This document shows, in pieces, positions 53,824 through 63,849 of a stretch of 64,000 nucleotides of DNA (within the stretch, counting starts at the first letter, position 1; every line of letters begins with the position of its first letter). The translations under genes were made by a program, and so were the position numbers. The notes beneath the pieces were generated by a model. It did no database searches. It saw nothing but the letters and a program-made list of their open reading frames with translations, and had not been told where the DNA came from. This DNA comes from Dysgonomonas sp. 520 (GTDB lineage: Bacteria > Bacteroidota > Bacteroidia > Bacteroidales > Dysgonomonadaceae): positions 66,557-130,556 of the forward strand of contig NZ_QVMP01000011.1 of NCBI RefSeq assembly GCF_010501095.1. The letters are read 5' to 3'.

Positions 53824-55626
53824 TTAGTATTTGTTGAATTTTAATATCTGTTTTTGATTGTTTGCCACTATCGCCTCCACAATGTATATTCCATTTGTAA
53901 GATTCGATATATCCACAGAATCAGTATTCATCGCATTTACAACTTGTTGACCTACGGTGTCGAATATTTTAATATTTTTTACAGACGAGTCTGACAAAAC
54001 AGATAGTTTATCTTTATTGACTGAAATTTTAATCTCCACGTTATTTTTAATATCTTCTATCGATGATTTAAAAATCGGGTCGATTTTTTCGTCAACCAAC
54101 GAACACAAATAAACTTCCAGTGCAGTATATCCTTCCTCTGTCACCAAATTACGATCTTCCGGGTCATTCGGGTCAAGACCGTTAGCCTGTTCCCATTCGT
54201 CCGGCATACCATCATGGTCTGAATCTTGAGGAGCTTGAGAATAATCAACTGTTGTATAATAACTATACCAAGGATCCCAATCATCTCCGGCATTAGCCGG
54301 TTTTAAATTCCATGGAGTATCAATAATGCCTGAGTTTACACCTCTTGCCGGACTTGTAAAGTCTTCCTTGTTATAAACTGAACGCAAAATAGGTATTTCG
54401 CCTTTCATCTCTCGAATAAGCCGTTCATCATGACCATCACGTTTTGGGTATATTGCTCCTGCTTTGTCTAAAATAGATTCATAAGCATTTATTGCAGTCT
54501 CTGTATAAGAGCTATGATCTTCCAATATACCATCTGATTGAACAAATTCTATTGCAGAATATATGTTGTCTTTTCCTCCTACAGTTCCTGTATTAACACC
54601 TTTCCAGTTATCAGCTGTTTTTTCTGAATCACCTTCCATTACATTTCCGTCAAAATACCATTTTCCGTATCCGGCAGGAGTAACATTTTGCCGATGGTAG
54701 GATGGAGAGGCAAAATACAAAGAGCTTGCTGTTCCTGGTCCTTTTTGATAGTAATTATTAACAAAATTAGTATGAGCAAAACCTTTACCTCCAGGAACTT
54801 CCCACTCTCCTCCATAACAAGCGCCGGAAGATCCCCAGTTGAAATTAACATTATTTCTAAAGTCAACTAAAGACTCAATATCATCCTTATTTGCTCCGTT
54901 TATTCTTGGACTACGTGATTGATGATGAGCTAACAAGTTATGATGATATGTTGAATATTGTCCTCCCCATTGTGTTCCATAACCACGAGGACCTTTCTTA
55001 TGAATCGAGTTATACAATCCTTCGCTTACAATACACCACTGTACGGTAAAATTATCAGCACTAGAAAAATGTGTTGTTTCTTCAATAGCCCAACTTAACG
55101 AACAGTGATCAATAATAAAATTACCTCCATTTTCCCAACGCATGCCAGATGTTTCTTCTCCTGTAACATCGCCTGGCCTAGACCTAAGATAACGAATAAT
55201 ACCATTTCTATTTCCGCCCAATTTTATTGTATAGTTTTTAAAACAAATACCATCACCTAAGGCTGTTTGTCCTGCAATAGTAACATTACTACGATTTAAA
55301 GAAAAATCTGCTTTAAGATCAATTACACCACCTACTTTAAAAACAACAGTAAGAGGTTTCCATGAATAAACCCATGTGCCCCATTTGTTTTTTGTTGAAT
55401 CTTTTCCTTGAGTAAATGCCCACCGGAAACTTCCTTCTATAGGATCTTCTACACCGGGAATATAATCCTTCAAATTTGTTACAGCAACAACTACACCTCC
55501 ACGACCACCTGTCGCATATTTACCATATCCTTTTGCCGAAGGAAATGCCAAAGTTTGTGCATTCATAATACTAGTAAACAGTAAAAAAGAAAACACAAAA
55601 CACAATAAAGAATATAACTTTTTCAT
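53824..55626 (-). CDS. PL1 family pectate lyase with T9SS signal
   Basis: A 600-residue secreted lyase. ATG at 55626 (MKKLYSLLCFVFSFLLFTS) is chosen over the frame opening at 55674. The mature protein starts LAFPSAKGYGKYATGGRGG, followed by the PL1 helix with FIIDHCSLSWAIEETTHF and HHQSRSPRINGA, the latter fitting the RxPxxR-type catalytic Arg region. C-terminal DSDHDGMPDEWEQANGLDPNDPEDR is a calcium-binding repeat, and the end (IKIFDTVGQQVVN, LTNGIYIVEA) is a T9SS sorting domain. It should cleave de-esterified homogalacturonan outside the cell, together with the CE8 esterase directly behind it. Confidence 0.9.
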   Translation of the reverse strand: MKKLYSLLCFVFSFLLFTSIMNAQTLAFPSAKGYGKYATGGRGGVVVAVTNLKDYIPGVEDPIEGSFRWAFTQGKDSTKNKWGTWVYSWKPLTVVFKVGGVIDLKADFSLNRSNVTIAGQTALGDGICFKNYTIKLGGNRNGIIRYLRSRPGDVTGEETSGMRWENGGNFIIDHCSLSWAIEETTHFSSADNFTVQWCIVSEGLYNSIHKKGPRGYGTQWGGQYSTYHHNLLAHHQSRSPRINGANKDDIESLVDFRNNVNFNWGSSGACYGGEWEVPGGKGFAHTNFVNNYYQKGPGTASSLYFASPSYHRQNVTPAGYGKWYFDGNVMEGDSEKTADNWKGVNTGTVGGKDNIYSAIEFVQSDGILEDHSSYTETAINAYESILDKAGAIYPKRDGHDERLIREMKGEIPILRSVYNKEDFTSPARGVNSGIIDTPWNLKPANAGDDWDPWYSYYTTVDYSQAPQDSDHDGMPDEWEQANGLDPNDPEDRNLVTEEGYTALEVYLCSLVDEKIDPIFKSSIEDIKNNVEIKISVNKDKLSVLSDSSVKNIKIFDTVGQQVVNAMNTDSVDISNLTNGIYIVEAIVANNQKQILKFNKY

Positions 55627-55648
55627 ACTTTTCTGTTTATTTAAAGTT

Positions 55649-55695
55649 AGAAGATATCCATTAAATGCACTCAATCATTTAATGGATAATCTTCT
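55649..55695 (-). terminator. intercistronic stem-loop between SusD and PL1
   Basis: AGAAGATATCCATTAAATG (55649-55667) and CATTTAATGGATAATCTTCT (55676-55695) pair along their full length except for one bulged base. It may lower or stabilise expression of the enzymes behind susCD; the T run needed for a classical terminator is weak. Confidence 0.6.
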
Positions 55696-55723
55696 AAAAG
55701 CTATTTTAATTATCTATATGATA

Positions 55724-57550
55724 TTATTCATAAGGATCAAACACATCCGCATCAGCCGTCCAGCCTTTTGTTTGCTTTATATTTGCAGAGCGCTCAATTA
55801 TCTGTTTAGGTATGGCAATGAAGTCATATTTTTCAGGTACATCTATTGGATATAACCTATCATTAGTGTAGTCCGATATATCGAAAAAGAACCAACTATC
55901 CGATTGAGATGGATTTTTTGTAATATCCAGAGTTCCTCTTATAGCTATTAGTTTCTCAATATTTGAATTGCGATCATCAAGCATCATTGTATCAATTCTT
56001 TTTCTTTTTGAACCATTCAATTTCGGAGTATTTCCTAAATCATTACGATACATCAACCAACGTCTCATATCCCAAAATCTCTTATTTTCGAAAGCAAACT
56101 CAATAAGGCGTTCATTCAAAATAAGCTCTCTCAGATTTAATGTTGAATAAGAATCCTTCAACCCGTAACCATAACTTCCACTACCTTTAACAATACCCGC
56201 GCGATCTCTTACCTGAGCTAACAAATCCAATGCTTCATCTTGTTTTCCGAATTCATTTGCTGCCTCCGCTAAGTTCATTATCACTTCAGTATATCTTATT
56301 TCCATCCAATCGGTACCACACATCTTTGAGTCTGTTGCAGCAATATTATCATCGGTCATCTTTCGACAGTAAAAGCCTGTTCTTGTATAGTTAACTTCCT
56401 CAGTATCACTCTCTACATAAGTCCATATTTTTGTCAAAGACTGTCCACCTGCAGACATTCCCGGTATAGGCCAATCACAGCCATTGTAACCAATTGTTGC
56501 ATAAAACCGAGGATCTCTGTTTACCCAATAATGATCTTGACTGTACCCCGATCCTGATTCGTTTATGGCAAGACCGTTGCTCATTGGAAATGCACTAACT
56601 AAATTCCATGTTGGATTCGCTGTTGTTCCTCCACCATCAGCACCTCCAATACCTCCAACAAATGGTCTCACAGAATTACACCAACTGTGATAATAGGTAC
56701 TACTTAATGAAGAATTATAAGCTTTTACAAATATTGCCTCCGGATTACTTTTTCCTTCTGCTAAAAACATGCCCTTTAATTCACCTTTATAGAATCCATA
56801 ACCATCAGCATCACATATTTCTTTTGCTTTTTTATTAGCTTCATACGCATCATTCCATCTCGAAACATCGTTGCTTGGATTAAACATTGGACTTGCATAA
56901 TGTAAAAGGATACGCCCTTTCAAAGCAGCAGCTGCTGCTCGTGTTATTCTGGCATAATCTTCTGTGTCCCATTTTGCAGGAAGTCTATTTATAGCTTCAT
57001 CCAAATCTTCACAAAGATATTTTATACAATCTGAAGTTTTGTCGCGAGGAGGATCTATCTTCTCACCTCCATCTACGTATGGATTTATAGTTCTCTTAAC
57101 ATAAGGTACACCACCGTGAACCTGAATTATAGTCCAATGTGTCCAAGCTCTAAAAAAATATGCCTGCCCTAATATCTTGTTCTGATTATCTTCAGACATT
57201 GCACTTCCATTCATATTCTCTATCACCATATTTATCCTACGGATTTTTCCGTATGCTTCAGGAGTAAATGTTCCCATGTTATCTCCAACTTCATATTCTC
57301 CGTTCAGATATTTATTAGATCCAACAGTTTCTTCTGTATAACCAGCATGCAAGCCAAAAGGAGTAGAACCTCCGGCAAAATTCTGAGTTATGACCATCTC
57401 TCCATACAAGGTATTCACAAAATATGTTGCAGAAGCATAATCATCCCATATTTCAGGGTTTATTGTAGACGAGTCTTTTACATCGAAGAAATCATCACAC
57501 GATGAAAAAGAAAACAAAACTACTGTTAACAATAAAATATATTTTTTCAT
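55724..57550 (-). CDS. susD: SusD/RagB family lipoprotein (pectin locus)
   Basis: A 608-residue SusD-like lipoprotein (lipobox FSFSSC, mature CDDFFDVKD). Fold motifs: KILGQAYFFRAWTHWTIIQVHGGVPYVKR near 125, ITRAAAAALKGRILLHYASPMFNP near 205, MEIRYTEVIMNLAEAANEFG near 430 and LNERLIEFAFENKRFWDMRRW near 490. It partners the SusC gene 13 bp upstream and is expected to bind pectic oligosaccharides at the cell surface. Confidence 0.95.
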   Translation of the reverse strand: MKKYILLLTVVLFSFSSCDDFFDVKDSSTINPEIWDDYASATYFVNTLYGEMVITQNFAGGSTPFGLHAGYTEETVGSNKYLNGEYEVGDNMGTFTPEAYGKIRRINMVIENMNGSAMSEDNQNKILGQAYFFRAWTHWTIIQVHGGVPYVKRTINPYVDGGEKIDPPRDKTSDCIKYLCEDLDEAINRLPAKWDTEDYARITRAAAAALKGRILLHYASPMFNPSNDVSRWNDAYEANKKAKEICDADGYGFYKGELKGMFLAEGKSNPEAIFVKAYNSSLSSTYYHSWCNSVRPFVGGIGGADGGGTTANPTWNLVSAFPMSNGLAINESGSGYSQDHYWVNRDPRFYATIGYNGCDWPIPGMSAGGQSLTKIWTYVESDTEEVNYTRTGFYCRKMTDDNIAATDSKMCGTDWMEIRYTEVIMNLAEAANEFGKQDEALDLLAQVRDRAGIVKGSGSYGYGLKDSYSTLNLRELILNERLIEFAFENKRFWDMRRWLMYRNDLGNTPKLNGSKRKRIDTMMLDDRNSNIEKLIAIRGTLDITKNPSQSDSWFFFDISDYTNDRLYPIDVPEKYDFIAIPKQIIERSANIKQTKGWTADADVFDPYE

Positions 57551-57563
57551 TTTCTACTCTGTA

Positions 57564-60500
57564 TTAAAGGGTTAGATTAACACCAAAATTAAATGTACGC
57601 ATCATCGGATAGTCCATCCAGCTTGATAAATTTGGTTCCATATATTCGTATGGGTTAATGATAGTCCATAAGTTGGTTCCTGAAAAATATACACGTAATG
57701 CAGGCACACCTATTTTAGCACAAAGACTAGCCGGCATATTATATGTGATATTCAAAGCTGTCATTCTCAACGTATGACCGTCTTTCATCCAGAATGTCGA
57801 CCTCTTATCCATATGACCATTATAAAGTCTGGCATATTTTGCATTCGTATTTTCAGGAGTCCAATAGTTTTTCCACATTGCTAATTGACTGGTTTTCTCG
57901 TCAATCCACTTAAATCCTGAACGACTACCCGAACCTTCTGCATAAACAGCTTTATCATAGAATACATCATTTCCGAATGAACCGCTAAATGTACCATCAA
58001 CACTTAGATCTTTCCATTTAAAGCCTAATGAAAATCCATAATGGAACGGAGGTGTATCATATTTAGATATAATACGCTCATCATCTGTTGAAATTTTTCC
58101 ATCCGGTGTATTAGAATAATTTTCACCTCCTACATCTTTAAAATTTAACATACCAGCTTCAGGAACCTTTTCAAAAATCGTATAATTAGGATTTTCGGCA
58201 AGAATACGATCTACATCTTCTTGGGTCAAAATGCCTGTACAAACATACCCCGATTCTCCTCCTCCAATTCGTCCTTCATCATCTTTCCAAGTTCCTTTAA
58301 GTTCGGGATTCTGATATTTACGGATTACTTTAGATGTAGCCCATCCAAAATTTCCTTTTACAGAATATCCCATATCTTTATTTATATCACCACTATATCC
58401 AACCTCTATTTCACCACCCCATGAGTTTTGAATACCATAATTTTCTTTAGGCATACTAGTTGAAGCTCCTGATGTTTTGTTAACTCCGGTTACATAAGAT
58501 AATGAATTTCCTCTTACTTGAAGGATATCTGTTGTGTGTCTATAGAAACCATCTATAGAAACTGTCAGTTTTTTCAGAAAACGCATATCAAATCCTCCGT
58601 TGTAAGCCGATGTCGTTTCCCAAGTAATACCCGCATAGGGTAAACCCTGATTATTAGGAACCACTGTCCCAAGAATATTAGACCCTCCTAAATACGGACT
58701 ACTGGTACCAGAAGCTGCATAGGTTGTTACCCATGATAGAGGTGATCCATAATCATTACCTAGCGTTGCCCAATTGAATCTCATCTTCAGATTATCAAAT
58801 ACATCCGGGTTTACATTCTTCGCAAAGAACGGCTCTTCCGAAATACGCCATCCCACCCCAATGGATGGGAAGAAACCCCATCTGTCTTTTTTTGCAAATT
58901 TTGTAGAAGCCTCATAACGAAAAGTAGCTTCTAGCAAATATTTATCCATAAATCCATAATTCAGACGACCAATATAAGACATACGACGTCCGGGTGTTGA
59001 AGGCTTAGATGAATAAGTTGGATGAGAACTTCCATCCATATTAAAACCGTCTGTACTTTCTATTGCTAAAGAATACCCGTCTATATTTCCAGATATATTC
59101 AGACCTGTGTTTCCTGCTATTTCATACACAAGCATAGCTTTCAAATCATGCTCTCCAAATTTTCTTGCATAATTAGCACTGGCATTTACCTGCCATGATT
59201 CACTCCATGACGAATTGCTGGAATAACTGCCCTTTGTCACTTCTGCAGTCTTGTCTGGGTCTACAACCGGATTATCACCAATTATAGATGAAGAACCTGA
59301 ATCTGATTTAAATGTATACAATTCATATTTTCTATCATAAGTGACACCATATCCATTAGATCTATTATAGTTTGCATTGGCATTCAACGACAAACCTTTT
59401 ACCCAAGGTACATCCCATGTTGTACCAACTGTAGCCGAAATATTTCCAGACTTGCCTTTTTTATAAGATCCGGCTTCATTAAACAAATATATAGGATTGA
59501 CGGCTACCGTATTTTGTCCAACAGGAAGACCATTTATAGACCAGGGCATCCATCTGGGAGTACGCAATAATGTTGCAAATGTTTGAGACATCTTTTCAGG
59601 CTCTTTATCTCCCCTATTATATGGTATACTCGTCGATTTTCCATTTGCAGAAAGTCCCATATTCAACTTCCAATTTTTCTTTATATCTATTTCAACATTC
59701 GAACGTATTGAATACTGGTTTACACTTAAATTTTTAAAGTTACCATCTTGCCAGGTATAAGATCCACCAACAAAGTATCTTGCCCTGTCCGAACCTCCAC
59801 TCAAATTCAAAGAGTGACGAGTTTGCATTGATGTCTTCCATGCTTCGTCCAACCAATTGTAATCTCGACTTTTGATAAGTTCCAGTTCACTGTCAGAATA
59901 TATTCTATCATCTTTTTGTGTTAAATATGCCTCCTTATTATATTTGTATTTCGACAAAATATAATCATTATATGTAGTAGCATGTTGATAACCACTCATC
60001 ATCTTAGGCATAGATTTAGCCGAAGATACACCAAACGAACCAGCATAGTTTACTTTTAATTTACCCTTTTCTCCTCGTTTTGTTTTTACAACAAAAACAC
60101 CACCGGCCGAACGCACTCCATAAACAGCCGCCTGTCCGTCTTTCAGCACCGAAATACTTTCTATTTCAGAAGGATCCAATAAATCAAACTGGCTTTGATC
60201 TTCATATATAACTCCATCAATTACAAAGAGAGGAAATTCTGTTCCATTAAATGTTCCCGGTATACGTATCCGTACAGATGTAGAAGCCAATGGCGAACCT
60301 GAAGCCTGTCCAATTGTTACCCCGGCAAGTTTACCCTCAAGAGCTGTGGATAAATTTACTGTCGGAATATCTTCAATTTCTTGAGCTTTTATATTACTTA
60401 CAGCACCTAAAAGATTTTCTCTTTTTACGGCACCATAACCAATAACTACTTCATCTAACAATTGAGAATTTTCTTTCAATCTAATATCGAAATTGGTTTT

Positions 60501-60851
60501 ACCGTTTACATTTATTTCTTGAGTGTTGAAACCAATATATGAAACAACGATAACAGCATTTGATGGCACATTACCCAACGAAAAGTTTCCATCAAAGTCT
60601 GTTATAGTACCAATCTTTGCATTTCCTTTCACAACAATTGTTGCACCAATTATAGCTTCTCCTTTATTGTCTACAACACTTCCCGATATATCTACTGTTG
60701 CTTGTTGCTGAGTCATTATATCAGTAGTTGCCATTTCAGTTGTTTCTGCAACCAACGAGCTCACAGAAAAAACAGAAAAAGTACAAACCAGAAACATTTT
60801 TTTATATCCGTTCATACTTTCTGATAAAAACTTAAGAATTTTTTTATTCAT
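57564..60851 (-). CDS. susC: SusC/RagA family TonB-dependent transporter (pectin locus)
   Basis: A 1095-residue transporter; ATG at 60851 (MNKKILKFLSESMNGYKKMF) is preferred to 60878, although MNGYKKMF at residue 13 would also serve. Signal peptide ends near SSLVAE. Carboxypeptidase-regulatory-like domain (DISGSVVDNKGEAIIGATI), plug start LLDEVVIGYGAVKRENLLGAVS and plug motif EIESISVLKDGQAAVYGVRSAGGVFVVKTKRG precede the barrel, which ends MRTFNFGVNLTL. Probable importer of pectin fragments, including RG-II oligosaccharides if the downstream GH set is the guide. Confidence 0.95.
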   Translation of the reverse strand: MNKKILKFLSESMNGYKKMFLVCTFSVFSVSSLVAETTEMATTDIMTQQQATVDISGSVVDNKGEAIIGATIVVKGNAKIGTITDFDGNFSLGNVPSNAVIVVSYIGFNTQEINVNGKTNFDIRLKENSQLLDEVVIGYGAVKRENLLGAVSNIKAQEIEDIPTVNLSTALEGKLAGVTIGQASGSPLASTSVRIRIPGTFNGTEFPLFVIDGVIYEDQSQFDLLDPSEIESISVLKDGQAAVYGVRSAGGVFVVKTKRGEKGKLKVNYAGSFGVSSAKSMPKMMSGYQHATTYNDYILSKYKYNKEAYLTQKDDRIYSDSELELIKSRDYNWLDEAWKTSMQTRHSLNLSGGSDRARYFVGGSYTWQDGNFKNLSVNQYSIRSNVEIDIKKNWKLNMGLSANGKSTSIPYNRGDKEPEKMSQTFATLLRTPRWMPWSINGLPVGQNTVAVNPIYLFNEAGSYKKGKSGNISATVGTTWDVPWVKGLSLNANANYNRSNGYGVTYDRKYELYTFKSDSGSSSIIGDNPVVDPDKTAEVTKGSYSSNSSWSESWQVNASANYARKFGEHDLKAMLVYEIAGNTGLNISGNIDGYSLAIESTDGFNMDGSSHPTYSSKPSTPGRRMSYIGRLNYGFMDKYLLEATFRYEASTKFAKKDRWGFFPSIGVGWRISEEPFFAKNVNPDVFDNLKMRFNWATLGNDYGSPLSWVTTYAASGTSSPYLGGSNILGTVVPNNQGLPYAGITWETTSAYNGGFDMRFLKKLTVSIDGFYRHTTDILQVRGNSLSYVTGVNKTSGASTSMPKENYGIQNSWGGEIEVGYSGDINKDMGYSVKGNFGWATSKVIRKYQNPELKGTWKDDEGRIGGGESGYVCTGILTQEDVDRILAENPNYTIFEKVPEAGMLNFKDVGGENYSNTPDGKISTDDERIISKYDTPPFHYGFSLGFKWKDLSVDGTFSGSFGNDVFYDKAVYAEGSGSRSGFKWIDEKTSQLAMWKNYWTPENTNAKYARLYNGHMDKRSTFWMKDGHTLRMTALNITYNMPASLCAKIGVPALRVYFSGTNLWTIINPYEYMEPNLSSWMDYPMMRTFNFGVNLTL

Positions 60852-60870
60852 AGTATTCTTTGGTTTGTAA

Positions 60871-60914
60871 AACAACAAATCCTCTCACCAGACTGTGTAA
60901 GAGGATTTATTGTT
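60871..60914 (-). terminator. intercistronic stem-loop before the pectin susC
   Basis: AACAACAAATCCTCT (60871-60885) pairs with AGAGGATTTATTGTT (60900-60914) with one G-T pair, around a 14-base loop. It lies between the 528-residue protein gene and susC. The following sequence (minus strand TTTTACAAACC) has a short T run, so it could attenuate read-through. Confidence 0.6.
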
Positions 60915-60923
60915 CATTTTAAA

Positions 60924-62510
60924 TTATTTCACAATCACTTTCTCGGTCATTTTGCCCGTTGATACAATATATGCTCCAGATTCAACAGAGATTCCTTTTG
61001 CAGCCGCTGCTTTAGATACCGATCTCACAGCTTTTCCGTCTGTAGAATACACAGTAACATTGTTAGCAGCATTTTTTACAAAAATTTTACTTTCAGCCGA
61101 ATATATTGATATATTTTCTACCGATTCGCTCACTAAAGAAGAACTGGCCAAATTTAGTTTAGCATTCACATCATAGTAGAAGCGCACTCCATTATTCAAT
61201 TCAAACCTGTTTTCGAATGTTGCTCCATTGATATCCGCAGCTTTTACTTCATGGTTCAATACCAATCTGATCTTCTCTTGTACATTAGTAGATGCTGGAA
61301 TAGTAAGTCTTTCTTTACTCCATGTTCCATCTGTAGCCGACTGAGTGGCCGGTGTAACATTAACACCTGCAATATCTACCCATGCATTATCTACCCATGC
61401 TTGAGCTCCTACAGCTCTAAGCATAGCTGTTTCAGGACTAGCACCTTCTAATTTATCCAAATCAACAGTTAAATCTACAACACGATTTTTCATTTCCAAC
61501 TCTACATAGAATACAGCTTTTTCACCAGCACTTACAGCTACATTTTCTATTGGATCTGTATTTCTGTATTCACTTCTTTCATTCCAAAGTGTAGAAGCCG
61601 GATTTAGCCAAGTTGGAGCAGAATAAGTAACTTTAAAATTATCAAAAGCAATTATAGGATCGTATTTCATTGGATTCATAGCTTCTCCTGTTCCACTAGT
61701 AGTTATTGCAAAATATACTTTGTTCTTTGAAAGTTCAGATATATTTTTGCCAAAAGCCTCTGCTAGTTTTACCGTTTTCATAGCTTCTCCTGATGTATAT
61801 ACATTCCGCACCACTGTCATCTTTGTTGTATCAATATTGTTGCTCGTAATACCGGCATTATTTCCAATACCAATCCACAAATCGTATGTTGCCGTTTTTC
61901 CAGTATTGCCATCATCGTATGTATACATTTCAAACTCAATATCTGAAGTTGGGCTCAATCCACTAAGATCAAAAGCAAACATTGCTCCATATTTCTTATA
62001 CATACCCGGATATATTGCAAATACCCTGTCTGCCTCAGCTAAAGTAGTCCGATCGGTTACTCCTGCAGCTAAAGTCTTATCTTTTAAGAAGTAAACATTT
62101 GCCGGATACCAAAATCCATGGTCAGCAGACATTGCCGGCTTATCTACAGCTGTATAATAATCAAGAAAACAGCCTAAGCTATCTGCCATTATCACATTGT
62201 TGTTCTGATTGATATTGTTCAATCTTGATTCATTTCCTTTTGGCCATGTAACAGCACTATTTTCATTATAAACATTAATCAACTGACCTCTGGTACCATT
62301 TATAGTCTGCTTACTTGAGCCAGATGCAACTGTTGATGTTTTATTTGTATTAAAATGAACAAGAGCTGTTACATCTCCTGTAACCGGGTCTGTTGTCAAT
62401 GATACTCCTCTTTCTAATTTTGTGGCATCGCCATCTGAAAACCTGAACTGAGCATTAGCAAGAACTGCGATACCAAATAATGCGGTAAACGCTAATAAAG
62501 TTTTTTTCAT
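60924..62510 (-). CDS. secreted T9SS protein of unknown function (pectin locus)
   Basis: A 528-residue protein with signal peptide (to VLANAQ), a beta-rich body of at least two sandwich-like parts (FRFSDGDATKLERGVSLTTDP; MFAFDLSGLSPTSDIEFEMYTYDDGN; PIIAFDNFKVTYSAPTW; GEKAVFYVELEMKNRVVDLTVDLDKLEG) and a T9SS type A tail (ISIYSAESKIFVKNAANNVTVYSTDG, GAYIVSTG). No catalytic motif is visible. Placed upstream of susC in the unit, it could be an extracellular glycan-binding protein. I do not recognise the family. Confidence 0.75.
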   Translation of the reverse strand: MKKTLLAFTALFGIAVLANAQFRFSDGDATKLERGVSLTTDPVTGDVTALVHFNTNKTSTVASGSSKQTINGTRGQLINVYNENSAVTWPKGNESRLNNINQNNNVIMADSLGCFLDYYTAVDKPAMSADHGFWYPANVYFLKDKTLAAGVTDRTTLAEADRVFAIYPGMYKKYGAMFAFDLSGLSPTSDIEFEMYTYDDGNTGKTATYDLWIGIGNNAGITSNNIDTTKMTVVRNVYTSGEAMKTVKLAEAFGKNISELSKNKVYFAITTSGTGEAMNPMKYDPIIAFDNFKVTYSAPTWLNPASTLWNERSEYRNTDPIENVAVSAGEKAVFYVELEMKNRVVDLTVDLDKLEGASPETAMLRAVGAQAWVDNAWVDIAGVNVTPATQSATDGTWSKERLTIPASTNVQEKIRLVLNHEVKAADINGATFENRFELNNGVRFYYDVNAKLNLASSSLVSESVENISIYSAESKIFVKNAANNVTVYSTDGKAVRSVSKAAAAKGISVESGAYIVSTGKMTEKVIVK

Positions 62511-62556
62511 AATAGTTGTGTTTTTGTATTTAGATGTTTAGTTTTCTTTAAAATAT

Positions 62557-63651
62557 TTATTTGATTACTTGTTTTGTCACAACACCACTTTTTGTAATCG
62601 CTTTTATAATATAAGCGCCGTTCGCCAAATCTGAAAGATCTATATCTGTTGTAGCTGTAATTGTTTTCACTGAGTTTCCTGACATATTATATACATTCAC
62701 ATCTGCTTCTTCTGTAATTGTAAAAAAGCCATTTCCTCCTATAATTTTCACACCTTCTGCTAAAGAATTTCCAATACCACTACCTTCATTATAAACAGGC
62801 AACGTATTAGGATTCACAGCATCTGAGCCATCTGAATTTTCTGCCTCACCATAAATTTTCAAATCATGCAATCTCACAATTTGTCTTTCGTGTGTTACTG
62901 GTCTGATGCGGATAAAAACATTTTTTGTTCTAGCTGGAGTGAAATTCTCTTGCCAAACCATACCTCTACCCGACTCGTTCATATTTTCAGTTTGCATATC
63001 TTCCGGATATCTTAAAGCAGCTCCTTTAGGCGTGTATCTTATAGTATCCCATCTAACACTATTGTCTTCTTGCAAATAACCTATCTCTAAATGAAAACCT
63101 CTAGACTTTCCATAAGAAGATGTTGTATACTGGATAGCTCCCAGTTTTGCTATTTTTGATGTAACAAAACTACCTGCTCCATTTCCAGAAACGCCAGCCT
63201 CATTAGGACGGTCTCCATCATAATTATCATAAATTGCCATACAACCCACAGAAACATTATTCCAAGAGGCACCCAAGTTATCGCCTGAACCTACACCTCC
63301 AGGATTAGAAGTATAAAGCTGACCACTTTGAGTATCACATGTTGGCTGAATTTGACAATAATCTGCAAAAAATGTAATTTTAGCATTAGGCATGTTTTGC
63401 TGAGCATCAACATTTCCTTTCATTTCAAAAGTATCGTAATTGTCTCTGTCTATTCTACCAGAGCCACAATCCGCAGATGCCGATCTGGTTGCTCCTTCAT
63501 AATACCAATCTTGAAAATTTGTGCTATAAATCAACGCATGATCAGGCTTTTCAGACCAATCACTGTTACCATGATACTGTGCATTTACGCTAGTTGAAAC
63601 AGCAAGCAGAAAAACAACAAAGGAAGAAATTTGAGTAAATTTTCTTTTCAT
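62557..63651 (-). CDS. secreted T9SS protein of unknown function, first gene of the pectin unit
   Basis: A 364-residue protein with signal peptide (to SVNAQ), a body containing several cysteines (SADCGSGRID, FADYCQIQPTCDTQSGQ, VSVGCMAIYDNY) and paired aromatic motifs (LIYSTNFQDWYYEG, GFHLEIGYLQEDNSVRWDTIRYTP), and a T9SS tail (VNVYNMSGNSVKTI, LANGAYIIKA). The KNVFIRIRP ... LHDLKIYG segment resembles the end of carbohydrate-binding sandwiches. Binding of pectin is a guess. Its promoter region carries the 19-bp operator-like element. Confidence 0.75.
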   Translation of the reverse strand: MKRKFTQISSFVVFLLAVSTSVNAQYHGNSDWSEKPDHALIYSTNFQDWYYEGATRSASADCGSGRIDRDNYDTFEMKGNVDAQQNMPNAKITFFADYCQIQPTCDTQSGQLYTSNPGGVGSGDNLGASWNNVSVGCMAIYDNYDGDRPNEAGVSGNGAGSFVTSKIAKLGAIQYTTSSYGKSRGFHLEIGYLQEDNSVRWDTIRYTPKGAALRYPEDMQTENMNESGRGMVWQENFTPARTKNVFIRIRPVTHERQIVRLHDLKIYGEAENSDGSDAVNPNTLPVYNEGSGIGNSLAEGVKIIGGNGFFTITEEADVNVYNMSGNSVKTITATTDIDLSDLANGAYIIKAITKSGVVTKQVIK

Positions 63652-63721
63652 AATTTATGTTTTTATGGTTAAACTTTTAGTGTCTACAAGCAAGGACGAA
63701 AGATTTACAATTGAATCTACA

Positions 63722-63740
63722 CTATCCTGTGCTGTCCTGA
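63722..63740 (+). promoter_or_regulatory. 19-bp operator-like element A
   Basis: CTATCCTGTGCTGTCCTGA contains CTRTCCTG twice with a 10-bp period. It starts directly after the leftward -7 box, so it would cover the start of transcription of the pectin unit. It is 16/19 identical to element B on the other strand. Confidence 0.7.
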
Positions 63741-63745
63741 CAAAA

Positions 63746-63753
63746 CAAAAGTA
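63746..63753 (-). promoter_or_regulatory. predicted -7 promoter box of the pectin unit
   Basis: On the minus strand this reads TACTTTTG, a full TAnnTTTG match, 95 bp upstream of the first start codon. A TTTG on the minus strand at 63771-63774 is 17 bp upstream and could be the -33 element. Confidence 0.6.
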
Positions 63754-63849
63754 TCAAAAAAACACTTAATCAAAAAAACTTTATCAAATGTTTAAGAACA
63801 TGTTTTAAAAAAAACCATTTTTAGAAAAAAAATAACTTCCTTTGTACTT

